DNA from: an uncultured Prevotellaceae bacterium
GTDB lineage: Bacteria > Bacteroidota > Bacteroidia > Bacteroidales > Bacteroidaceae
Direction: 5' to 3'
DNA: 47,595 nt
Assembly (NCBI GenBank): GCA_902799765.1
Contig: CADCBZ010000030.1
Location: 1-47,595 of the forward strand
Below the pieces are notes generated by a model that was not told the DNA's origin, made no database searches, and was given only the letters and a program-made list of their open reading frames with translations. The position numbers were made by a program, and so were the translations under genes. Positions 25,242 through 32,367 of this stretch are shown in pieces; position 1 is the stretch's first letter, and every line of letters begins with the position of its first letter.

Positions 25242-26849
25242 ATGAAGAGAAAATTTTGTTTTGCAGCCTTAGTGATGGCAGCTATCCTGCCCGCAGCTGC
25301 ACAGGATACATACGAGAGTGCCCGTTTGCTGGGTAGCGATCTGAATGGTACAGCCCGTTATGTGGGTATGGGTGGTGCGATGGATGCCCTTGGTGCTGAT
25401 CTCTCCACCATCTCTACCAACCCTGCAGGTATCGGCTTGTTCCGTCATTCTCATGCCAGCATCAGTCTTGGCTTCGTCTCTCAGCAGGATGTGGAGAAGT
25501 TTGATAACAAGAGCAAGACCACGATCAGCTTCGATCAGGCAGGATTTGTCTATTCTTCCAGAGTAAGCCGTTCGTCGTTCATCAACTTCGCCTTCAACTT
25601 CCATAAGAGCAAAAACTTCAATCAGATCATTAATGCAGCCAATGCGTTGAAGGGCTGTTCTCAGAATGGCTTGACCTATGCGAAAGCTGCCGAAGGTGTG
25701 TATTACTTCGATACAAATATGCAGGATGAGGCGATTGGCTATTATGGCGCCAATGATCGTTCATGGGCTTATAGTGAATCAGACTATATGAATGCCAATG
25801 TGCTGATGTGTGATGTAGAAAAGCATCTGCAGGATCCTGCTGCCGATTGGGTCTATTATAACGATGCCAATGCCTATACATTCGACAGAGCTCATCGTGG
25901 TTGGATCAACAACTTCGACTTCAATGTCAGTGGTAACTCAAACGATCGCTTCTACTGGGGGCTCACCGTTGGCGTGAAGAGTGTGAACTATCGTGGCTAT
26001 AGCGAGTATGCTGAGACATTGGTGGATAAGAATGACGATCCCATCGGTTCCGTGGCTGTCTCTGACGTGCGCCGCATCAAGGGTACGGGTCTCGATGTGA
26101 CGGCTGGTGTCATCTTCCGTCCCTCTGCAGAGTCTCCCTTCCGTATCGGCCTGTCTATCAGCTCCCCGACTTGGTATGACCTCAATACGACCAACGACAG
26201 CTATATGCTGAATAACAGTCAGACGGGCTATTGGGATGACGGTCAGAGCCATCAGGAATACGACTTCAAGTTATATACCCCTTGGAGGTTCGGTTTGAGC
26301 CTGGGTCACACCGTTGGTACTCAGCTGGCACTCGGCTTCGGCTATGAGTATTCAGACTACAGCAACACTTCCAATCGTGTGAACAAGGGTGATAGTTATT
26401 GGTATGACGACTACGGCTATTCTCCCTCATACACCGACGATGCGATGAATGCCAATACGGATAAGTCGCTGAAAGGTGTCCACACCTTGAGAGTTGGCGC
26501 AGAATACAAGCCAGTATCTGACTTTGCCATCCGCCTCGGTTACAACTACGTGTCTTCAGGCTATGAGGAGAACGGCGTGCGTGATATGACGATTGAGTCG
26601 CCTGGCGTATCTTATTCTTCTACCACCGACTATGTGAACTGGAAGGATACCCATCGCATCACCTGCGGTCTCGGCTATAAGGTAGGCGGCGTGAATATGG
26701 ATCTGGCTTACCAGTATAACATGACGAAAGGTGACTTCCATCCCTTCCAGCCATATTTAAGCTACTCATCGCTCGGTATGAATACCGGTGTGAAGGAAGT
26801 GAAGTTCAATCGCCACCAGCTGTTGCTGACGGTTGGATATACATTCTAA
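25242..26849 (+). CDS. OmpP1/FadL-like outer-membrane beta-barrel protein
   Basis: This 535-aa protein has a signal peptide ending 'AAAQ' (about 21). The start of the mature part reads 'TARYVGMGGAMDALGADLST' followed by 'ISTNPAGIGLFRHS', the N-terminal hatch motif (NPAG) of FadL/TodX/OmpP1 transporters. The rest is rich in alternating aromatic strands and ends in 'LLLTVGYTF', with the terminal Phe needed for barrel assembly. It would let hydrophobic compounds cross the outer membrane; the substrate is unknown. A clear terminator follows. Confidence 0.85.
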   Translation: MKRKFCFAALVMAAILPAAAQDTYESARLLGSDLNGTARYVGMGGAMDALGADLSTISTNPAGIGLFRHSHASISLGFVSQQDVEKFDNKSKTTISFDQAGFVYSSRVSRSSFINFAFNFHKSKNFNQIINAANALKGCSQNGLTYAKAAEGVYYFDTNMQDEAIGYYGANDRSWAYSESDYMNANVLMCDVEKHLQDPAADWVYYNDANAYTFDRAHRGWINNFDFNVSGNSNDRFYWGLTVGVKSVNYRGYSEYAETLVDKNDDPIGSVAVSDVRRIKGTGLDVTAGVIFRPSAESPFRIGLSISSPTWYDLNTTNDSYMLNNSQTGYWDDGQSHQEYDFKLYTPWRFGLSLGHTVGTQLALGFGYEYSDYSNTSNRVNKGDSYWYDDYGYSPSYTDDAMNANTDKSLKGVHTLRVGAEYKPVSDFAIRLGYNYVSSGYEENGVRDMTIESPGVSYSSTTDYVNWKDTHRITCGLGYKVGGVNMDLAYQYNMTKGDFHPFQPYLSYSSLGMNTGVKEVKFNRHQLLLTVGYTF

Positions 26850-26873
26850 ATTGAAACAATTCTGTATATAAAT

Positions 26874-26905
26874 GCGGCTTTATGCAAATAAGGCCGCTTT
26901 TTTTT
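26874..26905 (+). terminator. Terminator after the FadL-like gene
   Basis: A GCGGC/GCCGC stem with extra pairing (26874-26897) and an eight-T tract. The last T of the tract also supplies the start of the TTTG -33 box of iorA, so terminator and promoter are fused. Confidence 0.75.
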
Positions 26906-26934
26906 GTTTATTCAACTGAAAAGTAGTAACTTTG
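26903..26934 (+). promoter_or_regulatory. iorA operon promoter
   Basis: TTTG (26903-26906), 20 bp, TAACTTTG (26927-26934); the ATG is 30 bases downstream. Confidence 0.7.
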
Positions 26935-26963
26935 CGCAAAATTTTGTATAAACATTATTAGAT

Positions 26964-28565
26964 ATGAAAAAACTGTTATTGGGAGATGAGGCCATTGCTC
27001 AGGGTGCCATCGATGCAGGCCTGAGTGGTGTCTATGCCTATCCTGGAACACCTTCGACGGAGATTACCGAGTATATTCAGGACTCACCCGTCGCCAAGGA
27101 GAGAAATATCCATCGCCGCTGGTCAACCAACGAGAAGACCGCTATGGAGGCTGCCCTCGGTATGTCGTATATGGGCAAGCGTGCGCTGGTGTGTATGAAA
27201 CATGTGGGATTGAATGTCTGTGCCGATCCGTTTGTCAACTCAGCTATGACGGGTACGAACGGCGGTCTGATTGTGCTCGTGGCTGATGACCCCTCGATGC
27301 ACTCTTCACAGGATGAACAGGACTCTCGTTTCTACGCCAAGTTTGCCATGATTCCTACCTTTGAGCCCAGCTCTCAGCAGGAGGCTTACGACATGATGGG
27401 CGAGGCTTTCGATTTGTCAGAGCAGCTGCATCTGCCGATCCTGATGCGCGTCACCACCCGTATGGCTCACAGCCGTGCCGTTGTGGAGGTTGCCGACGAG
27501 CCCCGTCAGCAGAACGAACTCAACTACGATGCTCAGGCCTCTAATTGGGTGCTCCTGCCAGCTTTCGCCCGCAAGCGTAATGTGGTCGTCACTGGTCAGC
27601 AGCCCATCCTTGAGCAGATGGCTGTCGATTCCAAGTATAACAAGTATATCGATGCCGCCGATCATAAACTGGGTATCATCGCCAGTGGTATTGCCTACAA
27701 CTATCTGATGGAGTGCTATCCCGATGGTTGTCCTTACCCTGTGCTGAAGATCTCGCAGTATCCGATTCCCAAGAAACTCATCCGTCGCATGACCGACGAT
27801 TGCGAGTTTGTGCTGATTGCCGAAGAGGGGCAGCCGTTCATTGAGGATCAGGTGCGTGGCGTGATGCCTGGCAATGCAGTGATCAAGGGTCGTCTCACGG
27901 GTGAGCTGCCTCGTACTGGTGAGCTCAATCCTGACTTCCTGAAGAAAGCCCTGGGCATCGAGAGCTCAGAGAGCTATGCCCCATGCGAGGATGTCACCCC
28001 GCGTCCGCCTGCACTTTGTCAAGGTTGTGGTCACCGTGATGTCTATACCGCTCTGAACGAAGTCCTGAAGGAGTATCCCAACGCCCGCGTGTTTGGCGAT
28101 ATCGGTTGCTATACGCTCGGTTTCCTGCCGCCTTATAAGGCTATTCACTCTTGTGTGGATATGGGTGCTTCGATCACGATGGCGAAGGGTGCTTCTGATG
28201 CAGGTCAGTGGCCTGCCGTAGCGATCATCGGCGACTCTACCTTCACCCATTCTGGTATGACGGGCTTGCTCGATGCCATCAATGAGAATGCGGATATCAC
28301 CGTCATCATCAGCGATAACCTGACAACAGCCATGACGGGTGGTCAGGATTCGGCTGGCACGAACAAGTTTGAGGCTATCTGTAAAGGTCTCGGTCTTTCT
28401 GAGGATCACCTGAAGGTAGTGAACCCCATCCCCAAGAATATGCCTGAGATTACGCAGGCCATCCGCGATGAGATCAACTATCATGGTGTGAGTGTCATCA
28501 TTCCGCGTCGTGAGTGCATGCAGACATTACAACGTCATCTTAAACAAAAGAAAGCAGCAAAATGA
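26964..28565 (+). CDS. iorA: Indolepyruvate ferredoxin oxidoreductase, alpha subunit
   Basis: IorA with IorB converts aryl pyruvates to aryl-acetyl-CoA, passing electrons to ferredoxin; it can run in reverse. The 533-aa subunit has the pyrimidine-binding domain ('YAYPGTPSTEITEYI', 'RWSTNEKTAMEAALGMSYMG') and the TPP-binding domain ('PPALCQGCGHRD', 'GDIGCYTLGFLPPY', 'IIGDSTFTHSGMTG', 'NLTTAMTGGQ'). The C-terminal 2[4Fe-4S] ferredoxin module of archaeal IorA is absent: the protein ends in a basic tail with no Cys cluster. Its stop overlaps the iorB start by 4 bases. The aminotransferase gene downstream supplies or uses the oxoacids. Confidence 0.92.
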   Translation: MKKLLLGDEAIAQGAIDAGLSGVYAYPGTPSTEITEYIQDSPVAKERNIHRRWSTNEKTAMEAALGMSYMGKRALVCMKHVGLNVCADPFVNSAMTGTNGGLIVLVADDPSMHSSQDEQDSRFYAKFAMIPTFEPSSQQEAYDMMGEAFDLSEQLHLPILMRVTTRMAHSRAVVEVADEPRQQNELNYDAQASNWVLLPAFARKRNVVVTGQQPILEQMAVDSKYNKYIDAADHKLGIIASGIAYNYLMECYPDGCPYPVLKISQYPIPKKLIRRMTDDCEFVLIAEEGQPFIEDQVRGVMPGNAVIKGRLTGELPRTGELNPDFLKKALGIESSESYAPCEDVTPRPPALCQGCGHRDVYTALNEVLKEYPNARVFGDIGCYTLGFLPPYKAIHSCVDMGASITMAKGASDAGQWPAVAIIGDSTFTHSGMTGLLDAINENADITVIISDNLTTAMTGGQDSAGTNKFEAICKGLGLSEDHLKVVNPIPKNMPEITQAIRDEINYHGVSVIIPRRECMQTLQRHLKQKKAAK

Positions 28566-29134
28566 AAACAGATATTATTCTTTGCGGTGTAGGAGGACAG
28601 GGTATCCTCTCTATCGCCACGATTATCGGTGAGGCTGCCATGAAGGAGAACCTCTACATCAAACAGGCAGAGGTTCACGGCATGAGTCAGCGTGGTGGTG
28701 ATGTACAGTCGAATCTGCGTATCTCCAGCAATCCCATCTCCAGCGATCTGATTCCCTTAGGTGGTGCCGACGTGATTATCTCTATGGAACCCATGGAGGC
28801 CCTGCGCTATCTGCCGTTCCTGGCTAAGGACGGTTGGATTATCACATCCAGCACGCCCTTCGTTAATATCCCCAACTATCCCGACATCGAGACCATCAAG
28901 GCCGATCTTCAGAAGATCAACAATGTGATTATGCTGGATATCGAACAGGCAGCTAAAGATAATGGCGTGCCCCGTTCTGCCAACGTGATCCTGTTGGGTG
29001 CTGCCCAGAAGGCATTGGGTATCGAGTATGACAAGCTTGAGGATGCCATCCGTCGTGTCTTCGGACGCAAGGGCGAGGCCATCGTCGAGGCAAACATCAA
29101 GGCACTCGCTATCGGTAAGGAGGCTCAGAAATGA
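28562..29134 (+). CDS. iorB: Indolepyruvate oxidoreductase, beta subunit
   Basis: This 190-aa protein is the gamma-type domain of 2-oxoacid:ferredoxin oxidoreductases, which forms part of the CoA/TPP site. Typical motifs are 'DIILCGVGGQGILSIATIIG' (4-23), 'VHGMSQRGGDVQSNLRI' and 'PLGGADVIISMEPMEALRYL'. It starts within the iorA stop (ATGA) and ends overlapping the aminotransferase start the same way, so the three genes are tightly coupled. Confidence 0.92.
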   Translation: MKTDIILCGVGGQGILSIATIIGEAAMKENLYIKQAEVHGMSQRGGDVQSNLRISSNPISSDLIPLGGADVIISMEPMEALRYLPFLAKDGWIITSSTPFVNIPNYPDIETIKADLQKINNVIMLDIEQAAKDNGVPRSANVILLGAAQKALGIEYDKLEDAIRRVFGRKGEAIVEANIKALAIGKEAQK

Positions 29135-30384
29135 TGGAAACGCCTATTAAGAAAGAAATCGTTGACGGACTCGTGGCAGAGCTTGGCATTACCGATTTTG
29201 CCAAGGCAACGATCCGTGAAGTAAAGCAGGTGGCAGCCAAGGCCGAGAAGGCGAGTGGGGTAGAGTTCATCAAGATGGAGATGGGCATCCCTGGTCTGCC
29301 TGCCGCTCAGGTGGGTGTCGATGCACAGATTCAGGCATTGAAAGACGGTATCGCCCATTCGTATCCCGATATTCAGGGTGCGCCCGTGCTGAAAGAGGCT
29401 GCCTCTCAGTTTGTGAAGGCTTTCATCGGCATCGATATCAAGCCCGAGGGTTGTATCCCCGTGACTGGTTCGATGCAGGGCACCTTTGCCTCGTTCCTCA
29501 CCTGTTCGCAGCGCGACAAGCAGAAAGATACCGTGTTGTTCATCGACCCGGGCTTCCCTGTGCAGAAGATGCAGCTGGAGGTGATGGGTGTGAAATATCA
29601 GACCTTCGATGTGTATGATTTCCGTGGTGAGAAGTTGGGTCCGAAACTTGATAGTTATCTCTCCAAGGGCAACATCTGTGCCATCGTATATTCCAATCCC
29701 AACAACCCGTCGTGGATCTGTCTGCGTGAGGAAGAGCTGCAGGTAATTGGCGAGCTCGCTACGAAATACGATGTCATCGTGATGGAAGACCTGGCTTACT
29801 TCGCCATGGACTTCCGTAAGGATCTTTCCACACCGTTCAAGGCTCCTTATCAGGCCACTGTCGCCCGTTATACGGATAACTACATGCTGCTGATCAGCGG
29901 TTCTAAGGCCTTCAGCTATGCCGGTGAGCGTATCGGTGTCACCTGTATCTCCGATGCTTTGTTCCATCGTCATTTCGACGACTTGTCAGAGCGTTATCAG
30001 GGTCTGCCGTTCGGTCCTGTGTTCTCCACCCGTATGCTTTACGCTTTGAGCTCAGGTACGAGCCACAGTGCCCAGTACGCCTTGGCTGCCATGCTGAAAG
30101 CCGCCTACGAAGGCAAATACGACTTCCGTAAGGAGGTCATCGTATATGGTGAGCGTGCCAGAAAACTCAAGGAGATCTTCTGTCGTCATAACTTCTATGT
30201 GGTGTATGATAAAGACCTCGATGAGCCTATCGCCGACGGTTTCTATTTCACCATCGGCTATCCAGGCATGACCTCTGGTCAGCTGGCGCTTGAACTGATG
30301 TACTACGGTGTGTCAGCCATCTGCCTGATCACCTGCGGTTCTGAACAGGAAGGCCTGCGCGTGTGTACTTCTTTCATCGAATGA
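29131..30384 (+). CDS. Class I/II aminotransferase, probably aromatic amino acid
   Basis: This 417-aa PLP enzyme has the PLP-lysine Lys259 in 'ISGSKAFSYAGERIG', Asp220 in 'VMEDLAYF', and 'SNPNNPSW' (188-195) for the cofactor. Coupling by overlapping start/stop to iorAB suggests it interconverts aromatic amino acids with the aryl pyruvates used by IorAB; substrate choice is inferred from this. It ends at 'VCTSFIE', a few residues earlier than I would expect for the fold's last helix, so a small C-terminal truncation is possible. The start could also be the second Met (29134). Confidence 0.85.
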   Translation: MMETPIKKEIVDGLVAELGITDFAKATIREVKQVAAKAEKASGVEFIKMEMGIPGLPAAQVGVDAQIQALKDGIAHSYPDIQGAPVLKEAASQFVKAFIGIDIKPEGCIPVTGSMQGTFASFLTCSQRDKQKDTVLFIDPGFPVQKMQLEVMGVKYQTFDVYDFRGEKLGPKLDSYLSKGNICAIVYSNPNNPSWICLREEELQVIGELATKYDVIVMEDLAYFAMDFRKDLSTPFKAPYQATVARYTDNYMLLISGSKAFSYAGERIGVTCISDALFHRHFDDLSERYQGLPFGPVFSTRMLYALSSGTSHSAQYALAAMLKAAYEGKYDFRKEVIVYGERARKLKEIFCRHNFYVVYDKDLDEPIADGFYFTIGYPGMTSGQLALELMYYGVSAICLITCGSEQEGLRVCTSFIE

Positions 30385-30420
30385 AAATTTTCGAGACAAA
30401 CAATCCCCGATAAACATCAA

Positions 30421-30451
30421 TTCCCCAACCACTTCAAAAATGGTTGGGGAA
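30421..30451. terminator. Bidirectional hairpin between aminotransferase and smalltalk genes
   Basis: A perfect 11-bp stem TTCCCCAACCA/TGGTTGGGGAA (30421-30431 with 30441-30451), loop CTTCAAAAA, sits between convergent genes. T-rich stretches are weak on both sides. Confidence 0.65.
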
Positions 30452-30470
30452 TAATTTTAATGTTTCATGT

Positions 30471-30578
30471 TTAATGTACTAATCCCATGCAGGACGTCGT
30501 TCCCAGTGCAGTCAGGATTGCCGATGCAATCGAAATGATGATCTGCGTGATAAACTTAATTGTTTCCTTCTTCGTCAT
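30471..30578 (-). CDS. Smalltalk-family mini-protein (35 aa)
   Basis: On the minus strand an ATG (30576-30578) opens a 35-residue frame: 'MTKKETIKFITQIII', then 'SIASAILTALGTTSCM', ending 'GLVH'. A basic start, a hydrophobic helix and the closing 'LG.tSC' are the marks of the tiny 'smalltalk' proteins found in Bacteroidales next to HU-like DNA-binding and amidase genes. It lies 62 bases after the HU-like stop on the same strand, the usual place. The Cys near the end in a lipobox-like setting suggests membrane association, perhaps lipid-anchored. Function is unknown. The amidase gene that often follows is missing here. Confidence 0.8.
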   Translation of the reverse strand: MTKKETIKFITQIIISIASAILTALGTTSCMGLVH

Positions 30579-30640
30579 AATAGCTGAAATTTAATCTTTT
30601 AATGTTTCATGTAAGCGTCGGGGCCGAAGCCCCAAGCGCT

Positions 30641-31240
30641 CTAATTCTTGTCGAGGTCATCACCTCCGTCGCCGCCACCGCCAGTGTTGCCACCGCTGTC
30701 GCTTCCGCCGCCTGAGCCGCTTCCGCTACCTGAGCCGCTTCCGCTACCGCTACCTGAGCCGTTCTCGGTGTTGCCACCATTCTCGTTCTCGTTGTCTTCG
30801 ATGTCACCTGAGTCACCCGAGGTCACACGCTTCAGCACGTTACCATCCTCATCGAGACAAGTGATCTGAATCGAGGTGCTCTTCAGCTCGTCCTTCACAT
30901 CTACGGAGGGTGTGAACACGATTCGTCGGGTGGTAATCAGTCCGGTCTTCACGTCTTCGAGGTCTTCTACAGCCTTCGAACGCACACCGAAACGCATGGT
31001 TCCCAAGCCCGGCAGAGGTACGCTGTGACCCTCGGTAGCCCACGTGCGGATTACTTCACCTGCGGCATCCCAAGCCGCTTTGATCACACCAGAGGAGATG
31101 CCCGAATGGGTGGCTGCCTCAGCAAATACCTTCTTTTCAGTGAGCGAGGTGTAAAGCTCAGGGCGCATCACGAACTTCTTTGCCCCTGGATTCTTGCCGA
31201 TCTTCAACACTCGGCGCTGTGCAATTACTCGTATTGCCAT
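30641..31240 (-). CDS. HU-like DNA-binding protein with Gly/Ser tail
   Basis: This 199-aa protein has an HU-type fold in the first ~125 residues: 'YTSLTEKKVFAEAATHSGIS' helices, 'VPLPGLGTMRFGVRSKAVED' (the HU beta arm start) and 'RRIVFTPSVDVKDELKS'. This is the HU-HIG type of Bacteroidetes mobile loci rather than housekeeping HU. The C-terminal 55 residues are acidic Asn/Glu, then a run of Gly-Ser repeats and an acidic end, encoded by a slippage-prone repeat (about 30690-30770). A matching promoter is at 31431-31462, with a leader of about 185 bases. It is upstream of the smalltalk gene and faces away from the palindrome at 31523-31688. Confidence 0.85.
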   Translation of the reverse strand: MAIRVIAQRRVLKIGKNPGAKKFVMRPELYTSLTEKKVFAEAATHSGISSGVIKAAWDAAGEVIRTWATEGHSVPLPGLGTMRFGVRSKAVEDLEDVKTGLITTRRIVFTPSVDVKDELKSTSIQITCLDEDGNVLKRVTSGDSGDIEDNENENGGNTENGSGSGSGSGSGSGSGSGGGSDSGGNTGGGGDGGDDLDKN

Positions 31241-31430
31241 AATTCAAATGTTTAGTTTTTGTGTTGGTTGTTAAAAATTTTATTAATACTCTCTGTGTCG
31301 CCTTCGGTCGCTTCGACTAAGGTAGATTAAGGAAAACAACTGCTACTATTAATGCGCGCAAATTCTAGAATTAATTCCCGCAATTTTTACCCTTAATACC
31401 CGCTGTCTCCACAACTTTCATTTGACACTG

Positions 31431-31462
31431 CAAAGGTACAAAATTTTCATTGCGGTTCCAAA
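31431..31462 (-). promoter_or_regulatory. Promoter of the HU-like/smalltalk unit
   Basis: On the minus strand: TTTG (31459-31462), 20 bp, TACCTTTG (31431-31438). The long leader between it and the ATG at 31240 has no ORF of note. Confidence 0.7.
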
Positions 31463-31522
31463 TTTCGAGGCCTCTACAACGTGAAAATCTGTTAAAAGTT
31501 TCACGTATTTCAAACCGTCCCG

Positions 31523-31688
31523 CGTCACATCGTCCCACCGTCCCATTAAGCAGGTTGCAGAAATATGATAAGGAGGTTATTAAATATTATTATATTATAA
31601 TATAATAATATTCTATATATACTAGTCACCACCACCTGACACTTCGCATCGACCTTAATGGGACGATGGGACGTGTGGCGGTGTGACG
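31523..31688. repeat. Nested palindrome with CGTCCCA iteron-like arms
   Basis: Outer arms 31523-31550 and 31654-31688 are imperfect inverted copies, each ending in CGTCCCATTAAG and holding two 8-bp CGTCCCAN units. Between them lies a perfect 30-bp AT-only palindrome (31583-31612) at nearly the same centre. The structure separates the divergent HU-like and MNT genes. Three more units of the same 8-mer sit at the end of the cassette B DUF3987 gene (39885-39920). Confidence 0.7.
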
Positions 31689-31763
31689 AAAATAACCCCC
31701 TTTAAATTTGGAAGTTTCAGATTTTCTCCTTATATTTGCAAGCGGAAACTATCTGAAAAGATT

Positions 31764-32060
31764 ATGAGTACGAAGGCAATGATACAGTTGATAGCCGACT
31801 ATTTCAAGACGCAGCCCGTTTTGAAAGCATGGATCTTTGGCTCTTTTTCCCGTGGCGAACAGACGCCCGATAGCGATATCGACATATTGGTGGTTCTGGA
31901 TGAAAGCCAGCATGTAGGTATGAAGTTCTTCGGCATGTACGAAGATCTTAAGGCATTACTTGGTCGCAATGTCGATTTGGTGACAGATCGCTCTCTTGCA
32001 CCATTTGCCCGCGAAAGTGTTGATCGTGATAAAATTCTGATTTATGAGAGAGCCGCTTAG
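31764..32060 (+). CDS. MNT-domain nucleotidyltransferase (MntA-like antitoxin)
   Basis: This 98-aa minimal nucleotidyltransferase has the active-site motif 'GSFSRGEQTPDSDIDILV': GS, then the two Asp of D-x-D. Proteins of this size usually pair with a HEPN protein (HepT); MntA AMPylates HepT to silence its RNase activity. Here the hepT frame begins at the expected overlapping ATG (32044) but stops after 10 codons, so the antitoxin is an orphan. I chose ATG 31764 over an upstream in-frame start because the extension has no family resemblance. Confidence 0.85.
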   Translation: MSTKAMIQLIADYFKTQPVLKAWIFGSFSRGEQTPDSDIDILVVLDESQHVGMKFFGMYEDLKALLGRNVDLVTDRSLAPFARESVDRDKILIYERAA

Positions 32061-32076
32061 AGAAAACGACCTCTAA
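32044..32076 (+). pseudogene. hepT (HEPN toxin) remnant
   Basis: An ATG overlapping the mntA end opens 'MREPLRENDL' and a stop. HepT proteins often begin 'MRE.LRD..RL', so this looks like the first ten codons of a lost toxin gene; nothing HEPN-like follows in any frame before the structured region at 32131. Confidence 0.45.
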
Positions 32077-32130
32077 GAAAATTAATAATTGTAGAACTAA
32101 AAAACAAAATAGCGTATGGTAACATAGCGT

Positions 32131-32325
32131 AAAACATAACAGACATATTGTGAAGCGTCCGCTGGATCTTGTTCTTTCCTAAATCGGCAAAATTTATAAA
32201 AGCGTACAAGAGTAAAGTTGATGTTCACGCCTGATGGCGTGAGCTTTTACTCGTTTAAGTACGCAAGGTGTTTGCCGATACCTGGAAGAACGTAAGCGAT
32301 GTAAATAGCTCACGTTTATGTTTTT
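32131..32325 (+). ncRNA. Long-hairpin structured RNA candidate (6S-like architecture)
   Basis: About 195 nt fold as one long rod. Paired blocks from outside in: 32131-32139 with 32316-32324; 32150-32156 with 32308-32313 (one bulge); an internal loop (32157-32170 opposite 32292-32307); 32171-32179 with 32284-32291; 32183-32191 with 32271-32279 (perfect 9 bp); 32202-32207 with 32259-32264; 32210-32216 with 32246-32252; 32226-32231 with 32236-32241 (TGAT loop). The 3' strand ends in a T5 tract. A closing stem, large central bubble and long terminal stem are how 6S RNA is built, but identity is not shown; it could instead be a leader of the BspA-like gene 43 bases downstream or a palindromic DNA element. 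Confidence 0.5.
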
Positions 32326-32367
32326 CTCATCTTACTCAAAATAACAAACAACTTAAAATTATCGATT

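Noticed and set aside
29125-29973. Minus-strand frame of 282 aa opposite the aminotransferase
   Set aside because: Shadow of a PLP enzyme with clear active-site residues.
30690-30770. Tandem GC-rich repeat as a separate regulatory repeat
   Set aside because: It is the coding sequence of the Gly/Ser tail of the HU-like protein.
30648-30869. Pro/Leu-rich plus-strand frame opposite the HU-like tail
   Set aside because: Produced by the Gly-Ser repeat DNA read backwards; low complexity only.
31523-31688. CRISPR array
   Set aside because: Units are inverted and 8 bp long, with no regular spacers and no cas genes nearby.
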